Source: Bradyrhizobium sp. DOA9
Lineage (GTDB): Bacteria; Pseudomonadota; Alphaproteobacteria; Rhizobiales; Xanthobacteraceae
Assembly (NCBI RefSeq): GCF_000617845.2
Contig: NZ_DF820425.1
Span: 2,407,725 to 2,471,724 of the forward strand
DNA length: 64,000 nucleotides
Reading direction: 5' to 3'
In this document: one piece after another, positions 29,377 to 38,951 of the stretch
Layout of the letters: each line of letters begins with the position of its first letter
Numbering within the stretch: the first letter of the stretch is position 1
The notes under the pieces: model-generated
What the model saw: only the letters and a program-made list of their open reading frames with translations
What the model was told of the DNA's origin: nothing
Database searches by the model: none
Made by a program: the position numbers and the translations under genes

Positions 29377-30137
29377 CAAAACCCCTCGTCGCGATCCGCT
29401 CTGTCGCCAAGAACTTTGGAGAGTTTCAGGCTCTCAACAACGTCTCGCTCGACGTCTGGTCCGGCGAGGTGATGTGCCTGATCGGCGCCTCCGGCTCCGG
29501 CAAGACGACGCTGCTCCGCTGCATCAACCAGCTCGCCACGATCGATGCCGGCGGCATCTGGCTCGACGGCGAGCTGCTCGGGGTGCGCGAGCACGGCGGC
29601 AAGCTCCATCGCCTCAGCGAGCGCGAGATCGGGCGGCAGCGGCTGAAGACCGGCATGGTGTTCCAGCGCTTCAACCTGTTTCCGCACAAGACCGCGCTGG
29701 AAAACATCACGGAAGGTCCGACCCAGGTTCAGGGGCGTAAAGCTGACGAGGTGCGCACTGAAGCGCTCGAGTTGCTTCGTCGCGTCGGGCTGGCGGCCAA
29801 GGCGGATTCCTATCCTGCGCAGCTCTCCGGCGGCCAGCAACAGCGCGTCGCGATTGCGCGGGCGCTCGCCATGAAGCCGATGCTGATGCTGTTCGACGAG
29901 CCGACCAGCGCGCTCGATCCCGAACTCGTCGGCGAGGTGCTCGCGGTGATGAAGGAGCTGGCGCGAAGCGGCATGACCATGATGGTGGTGACGCACGAGC
30001 TCGGCTTCGCCCGCGAGGTCGCCGACCGCGTCGTCTACATGGATCAGGGCGCGATCGTCGAGGAGGGCCGCGCCTCCGACGTGTTGGGCGCGCCGCGCGA
30101 GGAGCGCACCAAGGCATTTCTTTCGGCAGTGATCTGA
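29373..30137 (+). CDS. Amino-acid ABC transporter ATP-binding protein
   Basis: A 254-residue ATPase. Walker A is [12 protein letters not shown], the signature is [14 protein letters not shown], Walker B is [13 protein letters not shown], and the switch histidine is in [12 protein letters not shown]. Like HisP/GlnQ proteins it would drive the preceding permease. It overlaps the permease by ATGA. Confidence 0.93.
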   Translation: MTKPLVAIRSVAKNFGEFQALNNVSLDVWSGEVMCLIGASGSGKTTLLRCINQLATIDAGGIWLDGELLGVREHGGKLHRLSEREIGRQRLKTGMVFQRFNLFPHKTALENITEGPTQVQGRKADEVRTEALELLRRVGLAAKADSYPAQLSGGQQQRVAIARALAMKPMLMLFDEPTSALDPELVGEVLAVMKELARSGMTMMVVTHELGFAREVADRVVYMDQGAIVEEGRASDVLGAPREERTKAFLSAVI

Positions 30138-30153
30138 CATTGGGGGTATGGTG

Positions 30154-30969
30154 ATGAAGAGACTTTTGCTTGCGGCGGCGTTCCTGGGCGCTATGAGCGC
30201 GTCGGCAATGGCGGCTGAATTGCCGCCGGACATCGCAAAGCGCGGCAGCATCAAGGTGGCGATCGTGCCGAACTATCCGCCGATGGAGTTCCGCGATCCC
30301 GCCACCAACGCGCTCTCCGGCTTCGACGTCGATCTCGGCGAGGCCATCGGCCGCAAGCTCGGCCTCAAGATCGAATGGACCGAGACCAGCTTTGCCGAAT
30401 TCATGCCGTCGATTTCGACCGGGCGGGTGGACGCCATCCTGTCCGGCTTCACCGATTATGCGAGCCGGCACGAGGTCGCGACCTTCGTCGACTATTTGCG
30501 CAGCGGTCCGCAGTTCTTCGTGCAGGCGTCACGCAAGGCGGAATTCAAGGAGGCGACGTCGCTGTGCGGCAAGAAGGTCGGCGCCAGCCGCCGCACCATG
30601 TTCCCGGCCCAGATCGCGGCCTGGAGCGAGAAGAATTGCGGCAGCACTCCGATCCAGTTCGTCGGAACCGACGGCTCGGCCGACGCGCGGACGCAACTGC
30701 GGCAGGGCCGCATCGATGCCGCCGCCCAAGGCAACGAGACGCTGCCCTACATCATGGAGCTCGAGCCCAACACCTATGCGACCGTGGGCGAGCCCATCGC
30801 GCAGCAATTCACCGGCATTGCCCTGCCGGTGAAGGAGAAGGCTTTGCAGCAGGCCATGCTGGAGGCGGTCGACGCGCTGATCGCGGACGGCACCTACAAG
30901 ACGCTGCTGGCCAAGTGGAAATTGAGCGACAACGCAATCGAGAAGGCGACCATCAATGCTGGACAGTAA
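30154..30969 (+). CDS. Family-3 amino-acid ABC transporter substrate-binding protein 2
   Basis: A 271-residue periplasmic binding protein, paralogous to the one at 27695. The motif sequence is the same (IKVAIVPNYPPMEFRDP, LSGFDVDLGEAIGRKLG, VDAILSGFTDYASRHEV), and both keep the Cys-Gly-Lys-Lys-Val block. ATG 30154 (MKRLLLAAAF) is preferred to ATG 30148 because a GGGGG site lies eight bases before it. Two binding proteins around one transporter suggest two ligand classes. It overlaps the next gene by 14 bases. Confidence 0.88.
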   Translation: MKRLLLAAAFLGAMSASAMAAELPPDIAKRGSIKVAIVPNYPPMEFRDPATNALSGFDVDLGEAIGRKLGLKIEWTETSFAEFMPSISTGRVDAILSGFTDYASRHEVATFVDYLRSGPQFFVQASRKAEFKEATSLCGKKVGASRRTMFPAQIAAWSEKNCGSTPIQFVGTDGSADARTQLRQGRIDAAAQGNETLPYIMELEPNTYATVGEPIAQQFTGIALPVKEKALQQAMLEAVDALIADGTYKTLLAKWKLSDNAIEKATINAGQ

Positions 30970-31840
30970 GGCACTCCAGAGCATTCCGCTCGTTCCGGCC
31001 AACACCGCGGATCCCGCGCCCGACTATCCCTGGCCGAAGCCGTACAATTCCGCGATGTTCCTGTCGTTCGACGTGGACGCCGAGAGCGCCTGGACCAGCA
31101 AGGACGCGTTGCATGCGCAGCGGCTGATCACCATGAGCTATGGCGGTTATGAGGCGCGCGTCGGCACGCCGAAGCTCTTGGAGCTGCTCGACCAGCTCGA
31201 TCTCAAGGCGACGTTCTTCGTCACGGGGTGGTCGGTCGACGCGCATCCGGCGATGGCGGAGTCTATCCTGAAGGCCGGTCACGAGATCGGCCATCACGGC
31301 TATCACCATCTGCTGCCCGACCCCGGCGATCCCTGGATCGAGGAGGAGCTGGAGCGTGGTTTCGAGGCGCTGAAGCGCCGGCTCGGCGTCAAGCCATCAG
31401 GTTATCGCGCGCCCTACGGCGAGTTCACCGAGGAGCTGCGTGTCGCGCTGGTGCGTCACGGCATCGTCTACACGTCCTCGTTCCGCGACGACGTCAGGCC
31501 CTACCGCCATCGCCTCGCCGACGGCAAGCCCGGCACGATCGAGCTGCCGGTCACCGCCAGCTATGACGACTGGATGCACGGCCTGTCCGCGCGTTTCAGC
31601 CCGCGCTCGATCTTCCCCAAGGAGCACGTGCTCTCGCTATGGAAGGACGAGCTGGATGAGGTCCGCGACTGGGGCGCGATGGTGACGACCGTGCTGCATC
31701 CGCAATGCAGCGGCCGCCCGATGCGGCTGCGTCTGCTGCGCGAGTTCCTGACCTATGCGAAGTCGTGCCCGGATGTCTGGATCACCACCGGCGAGAACAT
31801 CGCGAAAAACTTCCTGCGTCACGAAGCCGGTAACCGATAA
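30956..31840 (+). CDS. NodB-fold (polysaccharide deacetylase-like) hydrolase, possible cyclic amide/imide hydrolase
   Basis: A 294-residue carbohydrate-esterase-4-fold protein without a signal peptide, so cytoplasmic. Metal-site marks are SFDVDAES (D39, D41), the histidine pair H114 and H118 in GHEIGHHGYHHL and the YRAPYGEF motif. Cytoplasmic proteins of this fold with FDVDAE are often imidases or allantoinase-like PuuE enzymes rather than true deacetylases. In an operon with a D-carbamoylase, opening a hydantoin- or imide-type ring is a reasonable inference. Its coding sequence overlaps both neighbours. Confidence 0.8.
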   Translation: MLDSKALQSIPLVPANTADPAPDYPWPKPYNSAMFLSFDVDAESAWTSKDALHAQRLITMSYGGYEARVGTPKLLELLDQLDLKATFFVTGWSVDAHPAMAESILKAGHEIGHHGYHHLLPDPGDPWIEEELERGFEALKRRLGVKPSGYRAPYGEFTEELRVALVRHGIVYTSSFRDDVRPYRHRLADGKPGTIELPVTASYDDWMHGLSARFSPRSIFPKEHVLSLWKDELDEVRDWGAMVTTVLHPQCSGRPMRLRLLREFLTYAKSCPDVWITTGENIAKNFLRHEAGNR

Positions 31841-33423
31841 TGTCCATCTCCCGCCGTTCGCTCCTCAAGGCTGGTGCGGCGCTGCCGGCGCTGTCGCTGC
31901 CGGGCATCGTCCGCGCTGAATCCCAGTCCACGCTGCGCTTCGTCCCTGTGATCGATCTCGCCTTCGTCGATCCGATCTATTCGACCGCGCAGGTGTCGCG
32001 AAACCACGGCTTCATGGTCTACGACACGCTCTACGGCATGAGCGCCTCGCTCCAGGTCTCGCCGCAGATGCTGTCGGGCCACGTCATCTCGGGCGACCTG
32101 CTGCAGTGGGATCTCACGCTTCGTGATGGTCTGTTCTGGCACGACGGCGAGCGCGTGCTGGCCCGCGACTGCGTCGCCAGCATCCGTCGCTGGGCCGCAC
32201 GCGACGGCTTTGGTGGCGAGCTGATGGAGGCGACCGCCGAGCTCACGGCTGCCGACGACCGCACCGTCCGCTTCCGTCTGAAGCGTCCGTTCCCGCTGCT
32301 GCCGCAGGCGCTCGGCAAGGCCGCCATCAACGCCTGCTTCATGATGCCGGAGCGGCTGGCGAGCCAGGATCCGTTCAAGCCGCTCACCGAGGTGATCGGC
32401 AGCGGCCCGTTCCGCTATCTCGCCGACGAGCGCGTGCAGGGCGCCCGCAACGCCTACGCCAAGTTCGAGCGCTATCAGCCGCGCACCGATGGCAAGCCGG
32501 ATTGGACCGCCGGGCCAAAGATCGTGCACTACGACCGCGTGGTCTGGACCACGACGCCCGATGCCGGCACCGGCGTCGCCGCGCTCCAGACCGGCGAGCA
32601 GGATTGGCAGGAGACCACGCCGCATGATCTCTTGCCGGTGATCAAGGCCGCCGGCGACATCGAGACGCGCGTCCTCGATCCCAGAGGCTACGCCTGCATG
32701 CTACGGCTCAATCATTTGCAGCCGCCGTTCGACAATCCGGCCATCCGCCGCGCACTCCTGGGGGCGATCGACCAGTCTGCGTTCATGACCGCGGTCGCCG
32801 GCACCGATCCGGCGTTCCAGGTCTCGCCGATCGGCTATTTCGCACCGGGCACGCCGATGGCGAACGAGGTTGGCCTCGACGTGTTCCGCGGGCCGCGCAA
32901 CTACGACAAGGTCAAGGCCGACCTCAAGGCCGCCGGCTATAACGGCGAGAAGATCGTGCTGCTGGTCCCGACCAACTCCCTGGCGCAAAAGCCGCTCGGC
33001 GAGATCGCGGTGGACTCGTTGCGCAAGGCCGGCATGAACGTCGAATATGCCGGCCTCGACTTCGCCGTGGTGCTGCAGCGCCAGCTGAAAAAGGACCCGA
33101 TCGGGCAGGGCGGCTGGAGCGCGGCGGTCGGCAATTGGCAGGGCATCGACTGGCTCAACCCGGCCGGCAACACCAACATCCGCGGCGAAGGCAAGGTCGC
33201 CGGCTGGTATGCGAGCGCGAAGATGGGCGAGTTGCGCAGCCAGTGGCTGGCGGCCTCCCAACTCGCCGAACAGCAGCGCATCTGCCGTCAGATTCAGGCG
33301 GTCGCGTTCGAGGAAATCCCCTATATTCCGATTGGCCTCTACAAGCAGCCGACCGCCTATCGCAAGGCCATCACCGGCATTCTCGACGGCACCGCCGTGT
33401 TCTGGAACGTGCGCCCCGCATGA
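31840..33423 (+). CDS. Family-5 (peptide/nickel-type) ABC substrate-binding protein, orphan
   Basis: A 527-residue binding protein with a twin-arginine-like leader SRRSLLKAGAALPALSLPG. The SBP family-5 pattern is clear: LTLRDGLFWHDGERVLARD, ARDCVASIRRW and the MLRLNHLQPPFDNPAIRRAL segment. No peptide-type permease or ATPase gene lies near it, so its membrane partner must be elsewhere or it works with a non-cognate transporter. It overlaps the previous stop by one base and the next start by ATGA. Confidence 0.88.
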   Translation: MSISRRSLLKAGAALPALSLPGIVRAESQSTLRFVPVIDLAFVDPIYSTAQVSRNHGFMVYDTLYGMSASLQVSPQMLSGHVISGDLLQWDLTLRDGLFWHDGERVLARDCVASIRRWAARDGFGGELMEATAELTAADDRTVRFRLKRPFPLLPQALGKAAINACFMMPERLASQDPFKPLTEVIGSGPFRYLADERVQGARNAYAKFERYQPRTDGKPDWTAGPKIVHYDRVVWTTTPDAGTGVAALQTGEQDWQETTPHDLLPVIKAAGDIETRVLDPRGYACMLRLNHLQPPFDNPAIRRALLGAIDQSAFMTAVAGTDPAFQVSPIGYFAPGTPMANEVGLDVFRGPRNYDKVKADLKAAGYNGEKIVLLVPTNSLAQKPLGEIAVDSLRKAGMNVEYAGLDFAVVLQRQLKKDPIGQGGWSAAVGNWQGIDWLNPAGNTNIRGEGKVAGWYASAKMGELRSQWLAASQLAEQQRICRQIQAVAFEEIPYIPIGLYKQPTAYRKAITGILDGTAVFWNVRPA

Positions 33424-34793
33424 GCACCACAGCCATCTTCGGCAGCTATGTGCTGTCACGCAAAGACGGCGCGCAGGATGTGCTGCGCGACCACTGGGTG
33501 CTGGTCGAAGGCAAGAAGATCGCCGCGATCACGCGCGACAGACCCCGCGCGGACGTGGTCTATGATCGTCCCGGCCGCTTCGTGCTGCCGGGCCTGCTCA
33601 ACCTGCACAATCACTGCTTCAGCGAGGCAGTGGCGCGCAGCCACAGCGAGGACGGCAACGGCCGCAAGAACAACCAGAGCATCGTCTACACGGTGCTGTT
33701 GCCGCTGACCAAGCGCGGCGCTGAGATCCTGTCGGCGGAGGAGCGGCTGGCGGTCGCGCGGCTCGGCATCCTCCAGCTGCTCAAGGGCGGCGCCACCACG
33801 GTGATGGAGCCGTTCCGCAATTCGATCCCGGAGATGTTCGATGCCGCCGAGGAGATGGGCATCCGCTTCTACGGCGCGCCCTATCTGTTCTCGACGTCGG
33901 ACGCCAAGGCCGGCCCCGACGGCGTCGTGCACTATTCCGGCGATGACGGCGCCGCCGACATGGCGACGTGGGATGCGCTCTACCAGCGCTGGAACAATCG
34001 CGGTGATGGCCGCATCTCACTCGCCATGAGCCCGCATGCCACCGACACCTGCGGCCCCGACCTCTTGAAGGCCTGCGCCACGCGGGCGCGCGAGCTCGGC
34101 GTTCCCATCACCACGCACATGGCGCAGAGCCGCGCCGAGGTCGAGACCATCGGCAAGCGCTATGGCGGCCGCACTCCGGCAGAATATCTGGACTGGCTCG
34201 GCCTGCTCGCGCCTGACCTGATGGCAGCGCACTGCATGTTCAGCAGCGACGATGATCTCAGGCTCATGGCCGCGCGCGGCATGACCGTCTTGAACTGCCC
34301 GCGCGTGTTCGCGCGCGCCGGCGTCACCGCGGCCTTCAGCCGGTTCGCCGAGCACGGCGTGCGCACCGTGGTCGGCACCGACGGCTACAACATGGACCTG
34401 CTCGGCGAGCTCAATGCGGCATCGCTGATCTCCAAGATCACCTCGGCACGCCCTGATGTGGCGAACTCACCCGAGCTGATCGAGGCGAACACGACGGTCG
34501 CCGCCGACGTCATCAAGCGGCCCGATCTCGGCCGCATCGAGCCGGGCGCGACCGCCGATCTCACCGTCGTCGATCTCACCCATCCGCATCTGCAGCCGCT
34601 GTTCGACCCGCGCCGCGCGCTGATCGCACTCGCCAACCGCGCCAATATCGATCAGGTCATGGTCGACGGTCGCGTGCTGGTCGATGAGGGACGCTATCTC
34701 GGCGCCGATGAAGCCGCGATCGTTGCGGCCGGCACCGCCGCGATCGGCAAGATCTGGGACCTGCCGGAGGCGCAGGCCGCGTTCAACGGCTGA
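33420..34793 (+). CDS. Amidohydrolase (chlorohydrolase/SsnA-like, deaminase superfamily)
   Basis: A 457-residue metal-dependent TIM-barrel hydrolase. The metal-binding HxH is LLNLHNHCFSE, followed by ITTHMAQSRAE, MAAHCMFSSDDD and VVGTDGYNMD, the standard histidine/aspartate order of the AtzA/TrzN/SsnA/guanine-deaminase group. Such enzymes remove amino groups or open heterocycles. The true start is ATG 33420, overlapping the binding-protein stop. It ends the operon and overlaps the 3' end of the convergent LysR gene by 11 bases. Confidence 0.87.
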   Translation: MSTTAIFGSYVLSRKDGAQDVLRDHWVLVEGKKIAAITRDRPRADVVYDRPGRFVLPGLLNLHNHCFSEAVARSHSEDGNGRKNNQSIVYTVLLPLTKRGAEILSAEERLAVARLGILQLLKGGATTVMEPFRNSIPEMFDAAEEMGIRFYGAPYLFSTSDAKAGPDGVVHYSGDDGAADMATWDALYQRWNNRGDGRISLAMSPHATDTCGPDLLKACATRARELGVPITTHMAQSRAEVETIGKRYGGRTPAEYLDWLGLLAPDLMAAHCMFSSDDDLRLMAARGMTVLNCPRVFARAGVTAAFSRFAEHGVRTVVGTDGYNMDLLGELNAASLISKITSARPDVANSPELIEANTTVAADVIKRPDLGRIEPGATADLTVVDLTHPHLQPLFDPRRALIALANRANIDQVMVDGRVLVDEGRYLGADEAAIVAAGTAAIGKIWDLPEAQAAFNG

Positions 34794-35706
34794 TCGCGGC
34801 CTCCGGCAGATCGTCGAATTCCGCGAGCGCCTTGCGCACGGTCTCGACGAAATCCAGCGCCATCGGCGAGGCGCTGCGCTGCGCCGGAAAGACCGCGGAG
34901 AATTCGAAGTCGATGCGGGGCAGGAAGCGGCGCGCGACGACGCCGCGCGTTGCAAATTCCTGCGCCGTGAAGGGATCGCAGATCGCGACGCCAAGCCCTG
35001 ACGACACCATGCCGCACATGATCTCCGACAACGTGGTCTCGACCCTGAGCACGCGGCGGACATCATGGCGGTGGAAGACCTGGTCGACGAGGTGCCGGCT
35101 CGACGATCCCGCGGACAGCGAGATGAAGGTCTCGCCCTCGAAATCGCGTGGCTCCAGCACGTCCTTCTCCGCGAGGCGATGACCAGTCGGCAGCACCGCG
35201 ACGCGCGCCGGCGCTGGCAATCTTTGGCTCGGCAAACCGGAATGCGCGATCGGCACCTCGGCAAAGCCGACGTCGCATTGATTGTTCAGCACCCAGTCGA
35301 CCACGATCGGCGAGATGACACCGAAGAAGGCCAGGTTGAGGTTTGGCCGCTCCTTCAGGAAGTGACCGGTGAGCCGCGGCAGATAGCCGTTCGACAGCGC
35401 CGGCAGTGCTGCGATGCGTAGCGAGCCGGTGCGGCGTCCGCGGATTTCTTCCGCCGCCGCGGTGATGCGTTCGAGACCGACGAAGGAGCGCTCGACTTCG
35501 GTGTAGAGCGCCATCGCCGCGGCGGTCGGCACCAGACCGGTGCCGCGCCGTTCGAACAGCTCCATTTTCAGCAGGGCCTGGAGGTCGCGCAGCAACCGGC
35601 TGACGGCCGGCTGCGTCACCTTCATCAGCGCCGCCGCCTCGGTCACGCTCCCCGTCAGCATCGTCGCGCGGAAGGCCTCCACCTGCCGCGAATTGATCCG
35701 TGCCAT
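34783..35706 (-). CDS. LysR-family regulator (OccR/NocR-like)
   Basis: A 307-residue LysR protein starting MARINSRQVEAFRATMLTGS, the opening typical of opine regulators OccR/NocR. The helix-turn-helix is VTEAAALMKVTQPAVSRLL. It is convergent with the amidohydrolase and divergent from the polyamine-type ABC operon across 274 bases, so the latter is the likely target. Opine or amino-acid co-inducers are an inference from the family. Confidence 0.9.
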   Translation of the reverse strand: MARINSRQVEAFRATMLTGSVTEAAALMKVTQPAVSRLLRDLQALLKMELFERRGTGLVPTAAAMALYTEVERSFVGLERITAAAEEIRGRRTGSLRIAALPALSNGYLPRLTGHFLKERPNLNLAFFGVISPIVVDWVLNNQCDVGFAEVPIAHSGLPSQRLPAPARVAVLPTGHRLAEKDVLEPRDFEGETFISLSAGSSSRHLVDQVFHRHDVRRVLRVETTLSEIMCGMVSSGLGVAICDPFTAQEFATRGVVARRFLPRIDFEFSAVFPAQRSASPMALDFVETVRKALAEFDDLPEAAISR

Positions 35707-35980
35707 CCCACCATCCAATCATAACATTTCGGCATGCAGAGGGTGCCATTATTCATTGGACGATGGAAGTGTAGGTCTGCGATCTTTTTCATCAGAGCTG
35801 GAGCCAGCCCGCTTTTTCGGCAGATCGGAGGGGTTCAAACCTCCAAATCGCGCCAAATCCCGTCGAACAGGGGCCGGAGCCCTGGGTCGGGGACGGATTT
35901 GCGCGGAAGGAAATGCGGAAGGCGCTTCGGCCGGAGACTTGTCGGCACGTCACCTCATTCCGGTATGGAGATCGGTCCAC

Positions 35981-37015
35981 ATGAAGACTTTTCGCCTTCT
36001 GACCGCGGTCAGCATCGCAGCGCTCATTGCCGCCCCCTCGGTCGTCTCGGCCCAGCAAAAGACGCTTTACGTCGCCGGCTACGGCGGCTCGTTCGAGAAG
36101 ACCATCCGCGACGAGGTGATCCCGGCCTTCGAGAAGGAGAACGGCGTCAAGGTCGAATACGTCGCCGGCAACTCGACCGACACGCTGGCGAAACTCCAAG
36201 CGCAGAAGGGCAACCAGCAGATCGACGTCGCCATCGTCGATGACGGCCCGATGTACCAGGCGATCCAGCTCGGCTTCTGCGGCAAGCTCGACGGCCTGCC
36301 CGCCGATCTCTACGATACCGCCCGCTTCAAGGACGATCGTGCGGTCGCCATCGGCATCGTCGCGACCGGCCTGATGTACAACACCAAGGTGTTCAAGGAA
36401 AAAGGCTGGGCGGCGCCGACCTCGTGGAACGATTTGAAGGACACGAAATACGCAAAACAGCTCGTGATCCCGCCGATCAACAACACCTACGGTCTCGAAG
36501 CGCTGGTGATGCTGTCGAAGATGAATGGCGGCGGCGAGACCAATGTCGAGCCCGGCTTCAAGATCTTCAAGGAGCAGATCAATCCGAACGTGCTCGCCTA
36601 TGAGCCGTCGCCGGGCAAGATGACCGAGCTGTTTCAGTCCGGCCAGGCCGTGATTGCGGTGTGGGGTACCGGCCGCGTGCAGAGCTTCGCCAATACCGGC
36701 TTCCCCGTCGACTTCGTCTATCCCAAGGAAGGCGCAGCGACGCTGCTGACCACGGCCTGTCCGATCAACAAGCCCAACGCCTCGCCGCTCGCGGCGAGCT
36801 TCGTCAAGATGCTGCTCGATCCGAAAACCCAGCTCGTGATGCTGAAGGATTACGGCTACGGCCCGGTGCTGAAATCGCTGGTGATCCCGCCCGAGCTCGG
36901 CAAGATGGCGCCGATCGGCGAGCGCGCGGCCAAGCTCTATAATCCGGACTGGACCGTGATCAACGAGAAGCGCGAGGAGTGGACCAAGCGCTGGAATCGC
37001 GAGGTCGAACGCTGA
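35981..37015 (+). CDS. Polyamine/opine-type ABC transporter substrate-binding protein
   Basis: A 344-residue PotD-like binding protein with a signal peptide (MKTFRLLTAVSIAALIAAPS, cleavage after VSAQ). YVAGYGGSFEKTIRDEVIP and the later VWGTGRVQSFANTGFPVDF are the family pattern. The open frame extends 147 codons upstream, but ATG 35981 starts the signal peptide. It is the first gene of the plus-strand cassette 35981-44122. Confidence 0.9.
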   Translation: MKTFRLLTAVSIAALIAAPSVVSAQQKTLYVAGYGGSFEKTIRDEVIPAFEKENGVKVEYVAGNSTDTLAKLQAQKGNQQIDVAIVDDGPMYQAIQLGFCGKLDGLPADLYDTARFKDDRAVAIGIVATGLMYNTKVFKEKGWAAPTSWNDLKDTKYAKQLVIPPINNTYGLEALVMLSKMNGGGETNVEPGFKIFKEQINPNVLAYEPSPGKMTELFQSGQAVIAVWGTGRVQSFANTGFPVDFVYPKEGAATLLTTACPINKPNASPLAASFVKMLLDPKTQLVMLKDYGYGPVLKSLVIPPELGKMAPIGERAAKLYNPDWTVINEKREEWTKRWNREVER

Positions 37016-37038
37016 TCGGTCGCGGCGGAGACAGCGTC

Positions 37039-38079
37039 ATGGCCTACCTCGAGCTCGATCGGGTCGCAAAGCAGTTCGGCACGCAGACCGTGGTCGACGA
37101 CTTCAGCCTGTCGGTGGGGAAGGGGGAGTTCATCTCCTTCCTCGGCCCGTCTGGCTGCGGCAAGACCACGACGCTGCAGATGATCGCGGGCTTCCTCGAC
37201 CCCACGCGCGGCGCAATCCGCCTCGAGGGCAAGGACCTGACCGCGATCCATCCGGCCAAGCGCGGCCTCGGCATCGTGTTCCAGAGCTACGCGCTGTTTC
37301 CGCACATGACCGCGTCGGAGAACGTGGCCTTTGGCCTCGAGATGCGTGGCGTGCCGCGCGCTGAAAGGGCCGAGCGCGTCCGTGCTGCCCTCGCGATGGT
37401 GGGGCTCGCCGGTTATGAGGATCGCCATCCGCGCCGCATGTCCGGCGGCCAGCAGCAGCGCGTGGCGCTGGCCCGCGCGCTGGTGATCAAGCCGAGCGTG
37501 CTGCTGCTCGACGAGCCGCTGTCCAATCTCGACGCCAAGCTGCGCGAGGAGATGCAGATCGAGCTGCGCCAGATCCAGCGCACCATCGGCACCACCACGA
37601 TCCTGGTCACGCACGACCAGAACGAGGCGATGTCGCTGTCCGACCGCATCGTGGTGATGAGCCAGGGCAAGATCGAGCAGATCGGCACGCCGCAGGAGAC
37701 ATATGAGAAGCCGGCCTCGGCCTTCGTCTCGCAGTTCCTCGGAAAGACCAACGACTTTGCCGGTACGATCGACCGGACCGTCTCGCCGACGCAACTGGTT
37801 GCGGGCTCCTGGCGCGCGCCGGCGCCGGCCGGGCTTGGCGGCCCCGTCACCGTCAGCGTGCGCCCCGAACGAATCGGCTTCGGCGATGCCGGCCTCAGCG
37901 CAAAAATCCTCACGCGCATCTTCCAGGGCAATCACTGGCTGTTCCAGTGCGACAGCGAATGCGGCCCGGCGATCGTGATTCGCCAGAATGACGGCACGGC
38001 GCAGCCAGGCGAAGGCGACGCGGTTCGCCTCACTTGGCGGCCCGAGGACATGAGCGTGCGCGCGAGGGCCGGCGCATGA
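37039..38079 (+). CDS. ABC transporter ATP-binding protein (PotA type with TOBE domain)
   Basis: A 346-residue ATPase: Walker A GPSGCGKTTTLQ, signature [15 protein letters not shown], Walker B LLLDEPLSNLDAKLRE, and switch LVTHDQNEAMSLSDR. The C-terminal TOBE-like domain includes VTVSVRPERIGFG, as in PotA. ATG 37039 is preferred to the open upstream frame. It overlaps the first permease by ATGA. Confidence 0.92.
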   Translation: MAYLELDRVAKQFGTQTVVDDFSLSVGKGEFISFLGPSGCGKTTTLQMIAGFLDPTRGAIRLEGKDLTAIHPAKRGLGIVFQSYALFPHMTASENVAFGLEMRGVPRAERAERVRAALAMVGLAGYEDRHPRRMSGGQQQRVALARALVIKPSVLLLDEPLSNLDAKLREEMQIELRQIQRTIGTTTILVTHDQNEAMSLSDRIVVMSQGKIEQIGTPQETYEKPASAFVSQFLGKTNDFAGTIDRTVSPTQLVAGSWRAPAPAGLGGPVTVSVRPERIGFGDAGLSAKILTRIFQGNHWLFQCDSECGPAIVIRQNDGTAQPGEGDAVRLTWRPEDMSVRARAGA

Positions 38080-38951
38080 GCGCGGTCGCCGAAGAGCGCA
38101 GCCTACGCGCGCCGTGGGCGCTGACCGCGCCCGCCTTGATGCTGTTCGTCGGTGTGCTGCTGATTCCGCTGGCGATGACGGTGATGCTGTCGTTCCACGA
38201 TTGGGGCCAGTACAAGGGCATCGAGCCGGTCTTCATCCTCAAGAACTGGCACGAGATCGCGACCGATCCCTATTACGCGGAGATGTTCTGGCGGACCTTT
38301 CGCATCGCGATCCTGACCACGCTGCTCACAGCCCTGCTCGGCGCGCCCGAGGCCTACATCCTCAACCGCATGAGCGGCCGCTGGAAGAGTTTCTTCCTGC
38401 TGGTCATTCTTGGGCCGCTCCTGATCTCCGTGGTGGCGCGCACGCTGGGCTGGGCGCTGCTGTTCGGCGGCAACAACGGCCTCGTCAACAAGCTGCTGAT
38501 GTCGCTCGGGGTCATGCGCTCGCCGATTCCCTTCATGTTCACCGAGACGGGCATGGTGATCGCGCTTGCGCATGTGATGATGCCGTTCATGGTGCTGTCG
38601 GTGTGGGCGGCGCTGCAGCGGCTCGACCCGCAGATCGAGAATGCCGCGATGTCGCTCGGCGCGGGCCCTGCGACCATCATCCGCCGCATCATCATGCCGC
38701 AGATCATGCCCGGCGTGCTGTCGGGGGCGATCATCGTGTTCTCGCTCTCGGCCAGCGCCTTCGCGACACCGGCGATCATCGGCGGCCGCCGGCTCAAGGT
38801 CGCCGCGACGCTCGCCTATGACGAATTCCTCAACACGCTGAACTGGCCGCTCGGCGCCGCCGTCGCAACGCTGCTGCTGGCCGCACTGGTGCTGATCGTC
38901 GTCGGCAGCAACGCGCTGATCGAGCGCCGTTATGCGGAGGTGTTCCGATGA
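38076..38951 (+). CDS. ABC transporter permease (PotB type)
   Basis: A 291-residue inner-membrane permease with about six helices; the EAA loop is ENAAMSLGAGPATIIRRIIMP. It starts at ATG 38076 inside the ATPase stop and overlaps the second permease by ATGA. It pairs with the 38948 permease to form the channel. Confidence 0.9.
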   Translation: MSAVAEERSLRAPWALTAPALMLFVGVLLIPLAMTVMLSFHDWGQYKGIEPVFILKNWHEIATDPYYAEMFWRTFRIAILTTLLTALLGAPEAYILNRMSGRWKSFFLLVILGPLLISVVARTLGWALLFGGNNGLVNKLLMSLGVMRSPIPFMFTETGMVIALAHVMMPFMVLSVWAALQRLDPQIENAAMSLGAGPATIIRRIIMPQIMPGVLSGAIIVFSLSASAFATPAIIGGRRLKVAATLAYDEFLNTLNWPLGAAVATLLLAALVLIVVGSNALIERRYAEVFR

